Positions 1 to 9,147 of a stretch of 64,000 nucleotides of DNA are shown piece by piece. The position numbers and the translations under genes are program-made. The stretch lies in assembly GCF_004117075.1 (NCBI RefSeq), contig NZ_CP026721.1, positions 2,108,001 through 2,172,000 on the forward strand. The letters run 5' to 3'. This DNA is from Fervidobacterium changbaicum (GTDB lineage Bacteria; Thermotogota; Thermotogae; Thermotogales; Fervidobacteriaceae). The stretch's first letter is position 1, and each line of letters starts with the position of its first letter. The notes below the pieces were generated by a model. The model was not told the DNA's origin, made no database searches, and saw only the letters and a program-made list of their open reading frames with translations.

Positions 1-1054
1 CTGGTTCCAGTGATCCAACTCTGTCATCAATCCCAAGAATCTTTGCTGGGTTTATTGTCAACATCTTCAGAAGGTCTTCTCTTTTTGCGCCGTACTTCAT
101 CGCTAAAGCTGCGTGGACATTTGCGAACTCCAAGTGTATTACTGGATGGTCAACCATAATTGCCGTCAGCACACCTTTTTCATTGAGAATTCTCACATTT
201 TCATAAGTCAGGTCTTTGAGTTCTATTTTGCTTCTAAAATCATGTGGTCCAACGACGACAGGGACGTTATTTTCAACAAGGTAATCAGCTACTTTGTAAG
301 CCTCTGTGCCGTGTTCTATTACTAGTTTAAAACCAAACTCTTTGGCAATTCGTATAGCTGTGACGATGTCCTGTGCTCTGTGTGCATGGATGCGTGCTGG
401 AATTTCACCTTTCAGCACCAGTTCCCCAATCTCGAGCTTCGGGTCTCTATCGAGAAAAACACCATCTTTTTCCAAAGCTCTTTTTTTCTTCTCCATATAA
501 TCTTGGACTTTCATGAAGTAGTTTCTCATCACCGCGGCGATTCCCATTCTAGTAGAGGGCATCTTCTTCATCTCACCGTAAACTCTTTTTGGGTTCTCAC
601 CTGTAGCCATCTTCAAACCGGCTGGTGATTTTACTATACAATGATCAACGATATGTGACTTAAATTTTAAGATAGCACCTTGTCCACCGATGACATTTGC
701 ACTTCCAGGAACTATCATAACGGTCGTAAAGCCACCATTTAAAGCACGTTTAATGGCCGTATCGTACGGATTGAAAGCGTCAATTGCACGGACATCTGGG
801 GTTACAGGATCTGTCATTTCGTTTCCATCCTGAACAAATCCTATTCCCTCTTCAAACAGACCAATATGTGAGTGTGCGTCTATAAATCCTGGAAGGACGA
901 ATTTCCCAGCTGCATCGACAACCTCAACCATTTTGTCTTTCAACTTAATAGATTTACCTATTTTCGCGATCTTTCCGTTTTCAATAAGGATATCACCAAC
1001 AAATGTACCAGATGTAATTGTTACGAGTGTTCCTCCCTTTATAAGTGTTTTCAT
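1..1054 (-). CDS. Amidohydrolase, imidazolonepropionase-like (partial, runs off the window)
   Basis: The reverse strand is open from an ATG at 1054 to the window edge, so the C-terminus is missing. The translation begins MKTLIKGGTLVTITSG and has the amidohydrolase pattern: an N-terminal beta segment, then VLPGFIDAHSHIG with the HxH metal pair, and further conserved histidines in EHGTEA, VVGPHDF and VDHPVIHLEFAN. The visible end, LTINPAKILGIDDRVGSLE, is the usual return to the beta-sandwich, so little is missing. Members are metal-dependent cytosolic hydrolases acting on C-N bonds. The relatives I recognise are imidazolonepropionase/dihydroorotase-like proteins of unassigned substrate. The start has a GGGGTGAGGA ribosome binding site. 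Confidence 0.85.
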   Translation of the reverse strand, partial: MKTLIKGGTLVTITSGTFVGDILIENGKIAKIGKSIKLKDKMVEVVDAAGKFVLPGFIDAHSHIGLFEEGIGFVQDGNEMTDPVTPDVRAIDAFNPYDTAIKRALNGGFTTVMIVPGSANVIGGQGAILKFKSHIVDHCIVKSPAGLKMATGENPKRVYGEMKKMPSTRMGIAAVMRNYFMKVQDYMEKKKRALEKDGVFLDRDPKLEIGELVLKGEIPARIHAHRAQDIVTAIRIAKEFGFKLVIEHGTEAYKVADYLVENNVPVVVGPHDFRSKIELKDLTYENVRILNEKGVLTAIMVDHPVIHLEFANVHAALAMKYGAKREDLLKMLTINPAKILGIDDRVGSLEP

Positions 1055-1100
1055 ACTCTTCCTCACCCCTTGTCTTGTTTATCTAACAACACGCAAAATA

Positions 1101-1129
1101 ATTATAACACTTTTAATTCGTAAAGCGAA
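1101..1129 (-). promoter_or_regulatory. Probable promoter of the amidohydrolase gene
   Basis: On the reverse strand a perfect TATAAT (1101-1106) lies 17 bases from TTCGCT (1124-1129), a weak -35. It sits about 50 bases before the ATG at 1054, in the divergent spacer shared with recJ. No promoter for recJ could be picked out with confidence in 1130-1245. Confidence 0.45.
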
Positions 1130-1245
1130 CTAAGAATTTTTGATTTTTTCTGAAATTTAACCTTGTTACATAGCCAAAAACTCTGAATTTGTGGTAAAAT
1201 TCAAAGTAGAATTTAAAAATCTAAGAAAGAAAGGTTGAGGAGCTG

Positions 1246-4206
1246 ATGAGATGGGAATTAAGAGAGGTTGATGAATCACTTGTCGACCAGCTTACAAGAG
1301 AGCTGGAGATTGATCGTTTGGTGGCAAAGTTGTTGGTGCTTCGGGGTATAAAGACCTCCGAACAAGCTCGGAATTTCTTGTATCCGACAAGGAAGGTTTT
1401 GCGTTCACCTTTTTTATTGAAGGATATGGACAAATCTGTTGAAATACTTTTAAAAGCGAGAGATAACAGCGAAAAAGTTATGGTACACGGTGATTACGAT
1501 GTTGATGGAATAACTGGAACTGCTGTTTTGTACACGTTCCTTTCTGAGAATGGTTGGGATGTCGATTATTACATTCCTAAGCGTGCAGATGACGGCTACG
1601 GTATTCAACCACAATTCGTAGAAGATGCCTACAAAAGCGGTGTAAGAGTACTTTTAACTGTGGACTGTGGAATCACAGCATTCGAGGCTATTGAAAAAGC
1701 CAAAGAACTTGGGATGAAGGTTGTTATCACCGATCATCACCAGCCTAAAGAAACTCTTCCAAATGCTGATGCTATTGTTAATCCAAAACGCCATGATGAA
1801 GAATATCCTTTCAGGGAATTTGCAGGTGTTGGTGTGGCTTACAAGCTTGTATCGGCATTAGCTGAAAAGCTTAACATCCACCCTGCTGTTGTTGATGAAT
1901 TGCTTGACCTTGTTGCACTGGGTACGGTTGCTGACATGGTTGAACTACTTGACGAGAACCGGTACATAGTTAAAGAAGGACTTAAAAGGTTAAACAACAC
2001 TGCAAAACTCGGTATCGTTCGTTTAGTTCAAAAACTCGGAATATCGATGATAAGCTCCCGTGATATTGGCTACCGAATAGCTCCAAAGTTGAATGCTGCC
2101 GGACGGCTCGATTCTCCAGACGATGCGTTCAGGCTCATCATCACTAAAGATGAAGCAAGTGCTACGGAACTTGCTGAGCTGTTGCTTGGATACAATACGA
2201 CGAGGCAAAGCATAGAGGCAAAGATCTACAATGAAGCTGTCCAAATGGTCGAAGAAAAGGGACTGAGCTCACTTCCAATTGTTGTTGCCTATGGCCGCGG
2301 ATGGCATTTGGGCGTTATTGGTATTGTTGCGACAAGGTTGGTTCATCTCTACAACAAGCCTGTGATGGTTATCTCCGTCGAAGAAGATGGTATTGCAAGG
2401 GGTTCTGCGAGAAGTGTGCAAGGGGTGAATATAATAGAGCTTCTTGAAAGGTTCAGAGACATTTTTGAGGATTTTGGTGGTCACACAATGGCCTTAGGTT
2501 TTAGTCTTAAGGAAGAAAAAATACCCGAGTTAATTGAAGCGATTAAGACACATGTAACAGAGGATGACGTAAGGGTTGAACCGGTTGTTATGATTGACGA
2601 AAAGATAACAATTGATGAGATTGACGACAGTATCATAAAAGCAATTGAGTTGCTTGAGCCATACGGACATGGCAATCCAGAACCCGTATTCTTGATTCAG
2701 AACAGCGCTGTAGAAAGGCTTAAGATTTTTGGTGAGACTGGGTACAATGTACGTGTGACGTTAAAAGGTAACAATAAAAGTATAGAAGGTGTGGGCTTTG
2801 GCTTAAAAATTCAACCGTCTGAATTGTATGGATTGCAGCCACAATTCCTCAGGATGGACGTTGTCGGTAATTTGAGGATGGGAGAAACAGGGTTACAGTT
2901 AAATCTGTTGGACTTAAGAGTCACCCACGTTAACGATGAAGATTTAGCTGATAGAACCTTTATTCACTCGTTCATATCAAATTGGCGACAACAAAAAGAA
3001 GAAGATTATGATCAACATCGAATCGAAGATGATGTATACCAGAGATTACCCCGCGTTGCGGAGCTTAGTGATGTAAAAAGGCCTGCGTTGATACGGTTTG
3101 ATATACCGTACAGAAATGCGTTCTTCTTCCACTTGATGAGAAAGGGCAGGACTCTCATTATCAATCCTTCTAGCACAGAAGCAATGCACGTGTATGAAAG
3201 CCTGCAAAGGCACAATATATCGGGATTGACTTTGGCAAACTCAATCAATCGTGTTGATGGAAGGCACTTAATAACCAACGCTGTATATGCAGAAAAGTTT
3301 ATCAATTCCATCTCTGATTTTGATTTTGTTGTGCTCAACGAAATTCAGTTTTTGAGCAAATTCGAACCAGATCTTTATGAAAAGATTCTTAGAATGTTTG
3401 GGAACAGGGCGTTTTTCACAACATTGTATACATTTGAATCAAACCTCCCAGTGTACGAAGTTATTGGAAAGAGCGATTTTTCGATCGAAGATAAGAGAAA
3501 CCAACCTAAATCATTGAATAATTCTAACTCTCCGTTGGTTTATCTCTTCTCTACACATAACTCGGTAGAAATCTTTTTCAACAACTACATAAAGCGAGTA
3601 TCAAGCAGGGATACGGTTTTTTACTCATCTCAACTTGAGCCATTCCAGAGGTTGATAATTTCCCATCTGGTAAGAAAGAGAAAAGTAAAGCGGTTAGTCT
3701 CATCAACCAACAATGATTCCTTGCCTTCACTTTTTGGAAAAGTCGAAGTTAGGCTTTTCGACTTCCCGTACACACTGAGCGAAATAATTGATACAGTTAG
3801 TGGTGAAGGAAATGTACTGCTACAACTTAACTACTCAAAGCAAGATGTTTTTAGAAAACGTGATTCGCTAAAAAAACTTTTTCCCTCTAAAGAAGAGCTT
3901 CAAAAAATCATCGAAGAGTTGAATATATACCTGCCAATGAAAATGGAAGAATTTGAGCAATTCCTTGGTAATTATAACGTACCGAAGGGGGTCATAAAGA
4001 GTGTTTACAAGGACCTTGATGGTATTAGAGACAATTTAGTTCGTGCGGTTGATTTCGAGCCAGAAAAGATAACAAGACTCAAAGAGCGTGATATAGAATT
4101 GGGATATTTTGAAAGATACACACTTCAAATAGAATCGCTCAATGTAAAAGAGATGTTTAAACTCATCGATGAAAGATACTTGTACGATTCAGAAATAATA
4201 ATTTAA
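1246..4206 (+). CDS. recJ: Single-stranded-DNA-specific 5'-3' exonuclease RecJ with long C-terminal extension
   Basis: A 986-residue DHH-family exonuclease for DNA repair and recombination. The DHH domain has HGDYDVDG (residues 81-88), LTVDCG (D140) and TDHHQP (D163-H165), which form the Mn/Mg site. A DHHA1 domain with GGHTMALGFSL and an OB-like segment follow. E. coli RecJ is about 577 residues, so roughly 400 extra C-terminal residues are present. These resemble the RecJ_C region of Gram-positive RecJ, with a degenerate RecA-like look (ALIRFDIPY, LIINPSSTEAM) but no Walker motifs that I can see. The ATG at 1246 follows GAGGAG closely. The YqgF-like nuclease follows after 23 bases. Confidence 0.93.
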   Translation: MRWELREVDESLVDQLTRELEIDRLVAKLLVLRGIKTSEQARNFLYPTRKVLRSPFLLKDMDKSVEILLKARDNSEKVMVHGDYDVDGITGTAVLYTFLSENGWDVDYYIPKRADDGYGIQPQFVEDAYKSGVRVLLTVDCGITAFEAIEKAKELGMKVVITDHHQPKETLPNADAIVNPKRHDEEYPFREFAGVGVAYKLVSALAEKLNIHPAVVDELLDLVALGTVADMVELLDENRYIVKEGLKRLNNTAKLGIVRLVQKLGISMISSRDIGYRIAPKLNAAGRLDSPDDAFRLIITKDEASATELAELLLGYNTTRQSIEAKIYNEAVQMVEEKGLSSLPIVVAYGRGWHLGVIGIVATRLVHLYNKPVMVISVEEDGIARGSARSVQGVNIIELLERFRDIFEDFGGHTMALGFSLKEEKIPELIEAIKTHVTEDDVRVEPVVMIDEKITIDEIDDSIIKAIELLEPYGHGNPEPVFLIQNSAVERLKIFGETGYNVRVTLKGNNKSIEGVGFGLKIQPSELYGLQPQFLRMDVVGNLRMGETGLQLNLLDLRVTHVNDEDLADRTFIHSFISNWRQQKEEDYDQHRIEDDVYQRLPRVAELSDVKRPALIRFDIPYRNAFFFHLMRKGRTLIINPSSTEAMHVYESLQRHNISGLTLANSINRVDGRHLITNAVYAEKFINSISDFDFVVLNEIQFLSKFEPDLYEKILRMFGNRAFFTTLYTFESNLPVYEVIGKSDFSIEDKRNQPKSLNNSNSPLVYLFSTHNSVEIFFNNYIKRVSSRDTVFYSSQLEPFQRLIISHLVRKRKVKRLVSSTNNDSLPSLFGKVEVRLFDFPYTLSEIIDTVSGEGNVLLQLNYSKQDVFRKRDSLKKLFPSKEELQKIIEELNIYLPMKMEEFEQFLGNYNVPKGVIKSVYKDLDGIRDNLVRAVDFEPEKITRLKERDIELGYFERYTLQIESLNVKEMFKLIDERYLYDSEIII

Positions 4207-4229
4207 ATTACAAACAAGGAGAACAGAAA

Positions 4230-4895
4230 ATGTCATTTATAGTGGTTGACTATGGAAAAAGTAAATCTGGCTATGCAGTTGGAAGCGTGTTTGTATCAGA
4301 AAGTGGGACGCTGAAAACATCGGAATTATTAAGAAAAATCGAGAACTTCGATACTGTTGTTTTCGGCTTGCCTCTTTCTATGAGCGGAAATTATTCAACA
4401 CAAACATTTGAAGTGATAAAGTTCGCGCTTAAAGTAAAAGACCGCGGCAAGCGCGTATTATTTGTAGATGAGAGGGTAACCACTAAAATGGCAAAAACTT
4501 TTGAGAAGAAGGACGACGATAGGTTTAGTGCGGAGCAATTACTCCTTGAGTATATCCAAAACCCTACAAGCGCTGTTGAATTAAGAAAACATGAAGTGAT
4601 AGAACCAAGGCAAATTTCATGCGATTTTGCACTTTTTATAGAAGTTCCATTTGTCGAAGCGTTCTCAGTAAGGCAAGGCATAGGGTTTTCAAAAGATCTA
4701 TACATCGCTTATACATTGTTCAAAAATGGTATTTTCGTATACAGAGTTTGGAGAGATTTTTGTCAAGCTCTTGAGTCGCTTGAAAAACTCCCAGAATCGG
4801 TTATAATGAATGAAGAATATAGACTACTTTTGTCAGAATTAGATATTGAAGGATTGGAAAAAATTGTCACTCTTTTCAAAGTCGTGGTAAAATAA
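4230..4895 (+). CDS. YqgF/RuvX-like RNase H-fold nuclease with C-terminal extension
   Basis: A 221-residue protein. The first ~110 residues match the YqgF/RuvX fold: VVDYGKSKSGYAVG (D7), VFGLPLSMSGNYS, FVDERVTTKMA (E81) and a DDDRFSAEQLLLEYI segment carrying the final acid. YqgF proteins process the 5' end of pre-16S rRNA and were once called putative Holliday junction resolvases. The family is usually 130-150 residues, so about 100 C-terminal residues are additional and I recognise no domain in them. The gene follows recJ in the same orientation with AAGGAG before the ATG, suggesting co-transcription. The fold is fairly sure; the exact activity is not. Confidence 0.7.
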   Translation: MSFIVVDYGKSKSGYAVGSVFVSESGTLKTSELLRKIENFDTVVFGLPLSMSGNYSTQTFEVIKFALKVKDRGKRVLFVDERVTTKMAKTFEKKDDDRFSAEQLLLEYIQNPTSAVELRKHEVIEPRQISCDFALFIEVPFVEAFSVRQGIGFSKDLYIAYTLFKNGIFVYRVWRDFCQALESLEKLPESVIMNEEYRLLLSELDIEGLEKIVTLFKVVVK

Positions 4896-4946
4896 TTGAT
4901 GTATATCTATAAGAACTAGCTTAATCAAATAATCATCAATCGGCGC

Positions 4947-5023
4947 GTGCTCGTAGCTCAATTGGATAGAGCGTCGGACTCCGGATCCGAAGATTGCGGG
5001 TTCAAGTCCCGCCGAGCACGCCA
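4947..5023 (+). tRNA. tRNA-Arg (anticodon CCG)
   Basis: A complete cloverleaf can be drawn. The acceptor stem GTGCTCG pairs with CGAGCAC. The D arm is GCTC..GAGC and the anticodon stem TCGGA/TCCGA has loop CTCCGGA (CCG at 4981-4983). The T arm is GCGGG-TTCAAGT-CCCGC, the discriminator is G, and CCA is encoded at 5021-5023. It reads CGG codons. It lies between the yqgF-like gene and the M24 peptidase on the same strand. Confidence 0.97.
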
Positions 5024-5092
5024 AGAAAAAACAAAATTCGAAATCGGCAAAGATTGGTAGTATAGGCTTAGAAATCAAAGGAGGAAAGTTAT

Positions 5093-6187
5093 ATGAGAGC
5101 GACAAATTCAAAACTAGAGAAAGTAAAGGAACGCGTTTTTGAAAAGGAAGTAGACGCTATAGTTGTTATTAATATCGAAAACTCTAATACTGTTACTACT
5201 AGATATCTGTCCGGTTTTACGGGAAGTTTTTCTGCACTTTTGATTACGCCAAGAAGGCATATAATTATAACTGACTCAAGGTACTGGACACAAGTCAAGG
5301 AAGAAAGCACCTTTGAATTGGTAAAGTACGTACCACCAAGAAGTTTTTTGGATACCGTTGTTGAGTTAATCAAGAACTTAGATTTGAGAAAAATAGCAAT
5401 TGAAAAAGAAAGGATTTCTGCAAGCATTTTTGAAACTCTGAAAGATAAGCTCAACGACTGCGAGTTCGAGGATATATCATCCTTAGTTGTTGATGTTAGG
5501 TCTGTCAAAGATGAAGATGAAATAGAAAAGATAGAAGTTGCTGTAGAGATTGCTCAGGAAGCATTCAAAAAGATGTTGGAAATTGCGAAACCTGGTATCA
5601 AAGAAAAAGAACTCGCAGCTTATCTTGAATACCAAATGAAATTACTGGGAGCGGATGATATCGCATTTGATACTATTATCGCATCTGGTTACAGGGGAGC
5701 CCTTCCACACGGGCGCGCTTCTGATAAAAGTATTGAAAAAGGTGAGCCTGTTGTTGTTGATTGGGGAGCAAGGTATAAAGGCTACAACAGTGACCTAACA
5801 CGTGTATTTTGTGTAGGAGAACCTTCTTCCAACGTCAAGGAAGTGCACAGGATAGTATTTGAAGCTCAACAGAAAGCACTGGATGCTATAAAAGCCGGCG
5901 TTACCGGAAAAGAAATAGATGCTATAGCAAGAAATTACATTCAAGAGGCTGGATACGGTGAATATTTCGGCCATGGTTTAGGTCACGGCCTAGGTCTTGA
6001 AGTACATGAAAATCCAGGGCTTAGTTTCAGATGGGACAAGCCCTTGCAACCTGGGCAGGTTGTTACAGTAGAACCGGGCATATACCTCGAAGGTGAATTT
6101 GGTATAAGGATTGAGGAAGACGTTGTAGTTAGAGAAAATGGCTGCGAAATATTAACCAGCCTTCCGAGGGAATTAATTATTATTTGA
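5093..6187 (+). CDS. pepQ: Xaa-Pro aminopeptidase / proline dipeptidase (M24 family)
   Basis: A 364-residue cytosolic M24B metallopeptidase that removes N-terminal residues linked to proline or cleaves X-Pro dipeptides. Residues 1-130 form the creatinase N-terminal domain (YLSGFTGSFSALLI, DSRYWTQ). The C-terminal pita-bread domain has all five metal ligands: D223 (VVDWGARY), D234 (NSDLTRVF), H298 (GHGLGHGLGLEVHE), E327 (TVEPGIYL) and E341 (RIEEDVVV), plus H206 in PHGRAS. The start has AAAGGAGG. Only four bases separate it from atpZ, so transcription probably continues into the ATP synthase genes. Aminopeptidase P and prolidase cannot be told apart here. Confidence 0.9.
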   Translation: MRATNSKLEKVKERVFEKEVDAIVVINIENSNTVTTRYLSGFTGSFSALLITPRRHIIITDSRYWTQVKEESTFELVKYVPPRSFLDTVVELIKNLDLRKIAIEKERISASIFETLKDKLNDCEFEDISSLVVDVRSVKDEDEIEKIEVAVEIAQEAFKKMLEIAKPGIKEKELAAYLEYQMKLLGADDIAFDTIIASGYRGALPHGRASDKSIEKGEPVVVDWGARYKGYNSDLTRVFCVGEPSSNVKEVHRIVFEAQQKALDAIKAGVTGKEIDAIARNYIQEAGYGEYFGHGLGHGLGLEVHENPGLSFRWDKPLQPGQVVTVEPGIYLEGEFGIRIEEDVVVRENGCEILTSLPRELIII

Positions 6188-6191
6188 AGGA

Positions 6192-6545
6192 ATGAAAAGC
6201 TTGTCTGGAGATGTTTATAAACACAAGAAGTCTGGTACGGCAAAAGGTCTTGGCAAAGAGCTTACAAAACTGAACCTTATCTCGGGATTGGGATTCACAA
6301 TAATAGCGAACGTCTTGGTTGGTTACCTTCTTGGGGCTTTTTTAGATGGCCTATTTTCCACAACGAAGATTTTTAAGATTATCTTCATTGTGCTTGGAAC
6401 ATTATCAGGTGTATACAACGGGATAACCTATATTATCAAAGAGCTCGAAAGATATGATAAAATTGAGAAACAAAAGACTGAGGACTTGGCTATATCAAAG
6501 GATCAAGAAAAGAGTAAAGACGATGGCAAACAAAACGATGAATAG
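6192..6545 (+). CDS. atpZ: AtpZ/AtpI-type small membrane protein of the ATP synthase operon
   Basis: A 117-residue protein with a basic N-terminus, two hydrophobic helices (GLGFTIIANVLVGYLLGAFL and IIFIVLGTLSGVYNGITYII) and a charged tail. This is the layout of the F0F1-ATPase subunit AtpZ (DUF4321/AtpZ-AtpI family), which assists c-ring assembly or Mg/Ca transport. It stands first in the atp cluster, where atpZ usually lies. The ATG follows the pepQ stop by four bases. Its 3' end overlaps the start of the next gene. Confidence 0.7.
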   Translation: MKSLSGDVYKHKKSGTAKGLGKELTKLNLISGLGFTIIANVLVGYLLGAFLDGLFSTTKIFKIIFIVLGTLSGVYNGITYIIKELERYDKIEKQKTEDLAISKDQEKSKDDGKQNDE

Positions 6546-6912
6546 TTCTGACAAGCAAGTAGTTGTAGGTTTCGTCAAGAAAATGATTATTTACTCGTCC
6601 TTCATTTCGCTTGTATTTTTCCTGATAGGAGCTGCATTGAAGCAATTTGATTTTGCACTTGGTGTGATTATAGGCGAAACAGGTGTTATAATTGGATTAA
6701 TCTCAATTATCACTACAAAAGATCGATACTTCAAGTTTGGAAAAGGGTATTTCAGAACAGGCTATTTTTTGAGATATGCACTTTATTCATCGCTCTTTTT
6801 GTTAGCAGCCGTTGTTTCAAATGATCCGGCAGAGGGTATTTTGGGTGTTTTCGCTGGATTGATGAGTCTAAAAATAGTTGTATTTCTCTTTGCCTGGAGG
6901 TGGAAACTTTGA
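6523..6912 (+). CDS. atpI: ATP synthase protein I (AtpI-like)
   Basis: About 129 residues with four hydrophobic segments (MIIYSSFISLVFFLIGAAL, FALGVIIGETGVIIGLISII, YALYSSLFLLAAVV, GVFAGLMSLKIVVFLFAW). This topology and the place just before atpB fit the AtpI/UncI family, a c-ring assembly chaperone. I chose ATG 6523. The frame is open further upstream to 6454, and ATG 6538 is also possible, because no start has a strong ribosome binding site. It overlaps atpZ, which implies translational coupling. Confidence 0.65.
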   Translation: MANKTMNSSDKQVVVGFVKKMIIYSSFISLVFFLIGAALKQFDFALGVIIGETGVIIGLISIITTKDRYFKFGKGYFRTGYFLRYALYSSLFLLAAVVSNDPAEGILGVFAGLMSLKIVVFLFAWRWKL

Positions 6913-7781
6913 GCAAGAAGAAGATGAGTAAGAAGGCGAAAATTCAGCTGATTATTTTCTTGGTAATCTACACTGTCGTGGGACTCTTAAATGCCAAGTT
7001 AATGACCGCTCCACCCTCAGAAGCGCTTAAAAATATAGCAAATCGCTGGATCGTTCAGTTTGGTCCTAAAGATGCTTGGTATTACCGAATTAACCCGATG
7101 ACTGTAATCATGTCTGTTGCTGTAGTTGCCATCATAATTGCCTTTGCAAAGTCCGTTCACAAGGAATTTAAACTTATTCCCAATAGAAAGCAGGCGTTTG
7201 CCGAATCCCTCATGGATTTTCTATACGAGATTGTGGAAAGTAGCGTTCCTAATGAAAAGTATGCAAGAACGGTTTTCAAAATCTCTATGACTTTGTTTTT
7301 GTACATTGCCGTTTCAAATCTTATTGGAGGATTTATTCCCGGAGTTTCTGTAGATGTATCGATAGCTGAAAATGGAACAAGGGCTGTCAAGTTTGTTTTA
7401 TTCAACGATACATGGTTCCCACCAACAGGGGATTTAAACACGAATCTTACGTATGCAGTTATGGTTTTCATCATTAGTCAGTATTTTGCCATAAAGACAA
7501 AGGGTGTTAAAGGCTGGCTGAAGGGATTCCTTGAACCCGTTGCCTTTATGCTTCCGATGAACATCGTGGGTGAGCTTGCAAAACCGCTTTCTCATGCGAT
7601 GCGTCTTTTTGGTAACATAACAGGTGGAGGTATACTGGTACTCGTTATCAGTTATCTTGTAAAGTATATGTTCCTACCACCATTTCTGTGGGCATATTTC
7701 GGAATATTCTCTGGCTTAATTCAAGCTTTTGTTTTCTCCACGTTAGCAATTGCTTACATGTCTTCTCAGATCGAAGGTTAG
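6909..7781 (+). CDS. atpB: F-type ATP synthase subunit a
   Basis: A membrane stator subunit of F0 that forms the ion half-channels. Multiple transmembrane helices are visible. The signature GELAKPLSHAMRLFGNITGGG contains the essential arginine (AMRLFGN) facing the c ring, and the C-terminus GLIQAFVFSTLAIAYMSSQIE is typical. I prefer TTG 6909, which overlaps the atpI stop (TTGA) and has GGAGGTG six bases upstream. GTG 6900 lies inside that ribosome binding site, and ATG 6924 is a third choice. The length of ~290 residues is normal. Confidence 0.93.
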   Translation: MSKKKMSKKAKIQLIIFLVIYTVVGLLNAKLMTAPPSEALKNIANRWIVQFGPKDAWYYRINPMTVIMSVAVVAIIIAFAKSVHKEFKLIPNRKQAFAESLMDFLYEIVESSVPNEKYARTVFKISMTLFLYIAVSNLIGGFIPGVSVDVSIAENGTRAVKFVLFNDTWFPPTGDLNTNLTYAVMVFIISQYFAIKTKGVKGWLKGFLEPVAFMLPMNIVGELAKPLSHAMRLFGNITGGGILVLVISYLVKYMFLPPFLWAYFGIFSGLIQAFVFSTLAIAYMSSQIEG

Positions 7782-7847
7782 TGGATGCATATGAAGAGGC
7801 AGTAATATACTATCCGAACTTAAACTTATTGTGAGGAGGGAGTGCTT

Positions 7848-8105
7848 ATGGAATTTTCTGCAGAACTTGCAAAAGCGATTATGGTAGCGGGTAAAGCCAT
7901 AGGTGCAGGGCTTGCTATGGGTATTGGTGCTATTGGTCCTGGTGTCGGTGAAGGTAGTATTGGTGCACACGCTATGGATGCTATTGCCAGACAGCCAGAG
8001 CTTACGAACGTCATAACAACGCGTATGATTCTCGCAGATGCTATTGCTGAAACAACAGGTATCTATTCCCTTGTTATTGCGTTCTTGATACTCTTCGCGT
8101 TGTGA
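7848..8105 (+). CDS. atpE: F-type ATP synthase subunit c (two-carboxylate, Na+-type signature)
   Basis: An 85-residue hairpin proteolipid that forms the rotor ring. Helix 1 has IGPGVGEGSIG, the polar loop is ARQPE, and helix 2 has LADAIAETTGIYSLV. The ion-binding carboxylate is E68, followed by T69 and Y73. E35 in helix 1 stands where Na+-type c subunits such as that of Ilyobacter tartaricus have Q32. The E/T/Y set is the Na+ coordination pattern, so sodium coupling is a reasonable inference. ATG 7848 is preceded by GAGGAGGG at the expected distance. Confidence 0.95.
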   Translation: MEFSAELAKAIMVAGKAIGAGLAMGIGAIGPGVGEGSIGAHAMDAIARQPELTNVITTRMILADAIAETTGIYSLVIAFLILFAL

Positions 8106-8115
8106 GGCGGTCCTT

Positions 8116-8601
8116 ATGGATCTTTTTGAGATCAATTTAACCTCTGCTGTTCAACTTCTGAGCTTTTTGTTTTTGTTGTGGATGTTGAACAAGCTTCTTT
8201 ACAAGCCTTTCTTTTCCATGATGGATAAACGGAGAGAAAAAATAGAGGGTGACCTGGCTGAAGCCGAACAGCTCCGTAAAAGCGCTGATGCAATGAAAAA
8301 GCAAGCAGAAGAGGAACTCAAAGCTGCACGGCAAAAGGCAGAACAAATCATAGCTGCAGCAGAGAGGGAAGCGGAAAAGATTGTCGATGAAGCTAAACAA
8401 AGAGCTCAAAAAGAAGCTGAAAAGGTTATAATAAATGCACAAGCAGAAATAGAAAGGCAAAAGCAAGAAGCTATCTCCCAAGTCCAATCCATTGCAACGG
8501 AACTTGCTATTAGCCTTGCGATGAAGGTACTCAAGGATGTCGTTGATGAAAAGGCAAAAAGAGAATACCTTATGAAAATCATAAGGGAGCATGAAAAATG
8601 A
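8116..8601 (+). CDS. atpF: F-type ATP synthase subunit b
   Basis: A 161-residue peripheral stalk subunit. One N-terminal membrane helix (VQLLSFLFLLWMLNKLLY) precedes a long, highly charged right-handed coiled coil rich in A, E, K and Q (about residues 35-140). This is the standard b architecture and length. It lies ten bases after atpE, and its stop overlaps the atpH ATG (ATGA), so the two are translationally coupled. Confidence 0.94.
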   Translation: MDLFEINLTSAVQLLSFLFLLWMLNKLLYKPFFSMMDKRREKIEGDLAEAEQLRKSADAMKKQAEEELKAARQKAEQIIAAAEREAEKIVDEAKQRAQKEAEKVIINAQAEIERQKQEAISQVQSIATELAISLAMKVLKDVVDEKAKREYLMKIIREHEK

Positions 8602-9143
8602 TGTACTCGGCTATAGCGAGTAAATATGCAATGGCTTTGTATAACGTTTCAAAAGTTAATAACAAAACGGAAGAATACAAGGAAAACTTGAAAGTTTTTA
8701 CACAAATATACGACTACATGTCTGTCTTTCTAAACAATCAGGCGATAAAACCGGAAAACCGTGCACAAGTCGTCTGCCAAATAATGAACGAGCTTGGATT
8801 AACAGTAGATCATGTTTTTAGCCGTTTCGTTTACCTTCTAATTGCTAACAAGAGACTTAAGTACATCAAACAAATTGCTACATTTTTCGATTACACCATG
8901 CTTGAAGACAAAGGCTTGATACCTGTCAATTTGACAGCAGCTATCGAACTCACGGGTGAAGAAGAAAGATTGCTGGCCGACTTTGTTAGAAGATACACAG
9001 GTAGAGAACCTGTTTTCAGCATGGCCGTAAACGAAGATTTGATTGCAGGGGTTGTTATGGAATTTGCTGGTAAAAGGTTTGACGCAAGCATCAAAGGAAG
9101 ACTTGAGAACTTGGCCCGCAACGTGCTGAGAAGAGAGGGGTGA
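8598..9143 (+). CDS. atpH: F-type ATP synthase subunit delta
   Basis: A 181-residue peripheral stalk subunit that binds the crown of F1 and the b subunits (OSCP homologue). The N-terminal helical bundle starts [19 protein letters not shown]. The C-terminal motif [28 protein letters not shown] is the family signature. The ATG overlaps the atpF stop by four bases; the next codon is also ATG (8601). Confidence 0.93.
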   Translation: MMYSAIASKYAMALYNVSKVNNKTEEYKENLKVFTQIYDYMSVFLNNQAIKPENRAQVVCQIMNELGLTVDHVFSRFVYLLIANKRLKYIKQIATFFDYTMLEDKGLIPVNLTAAIELTGEEERLLADFVRRYTGREPVFSMAVNEDLIAGVVMEFAGKRFDASIKGRLENLARNVLRREG

Positions 9144-9147
9144 TACC

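Noticed and set aside
8137-8592. Reverse-strand 151-codon frame opposite atpF
   Set aside because: A shadow of the lysine/glutamate-rich coiled coil of subunit b; low-complexity F/L/S/C translation and no ribosome binding site.
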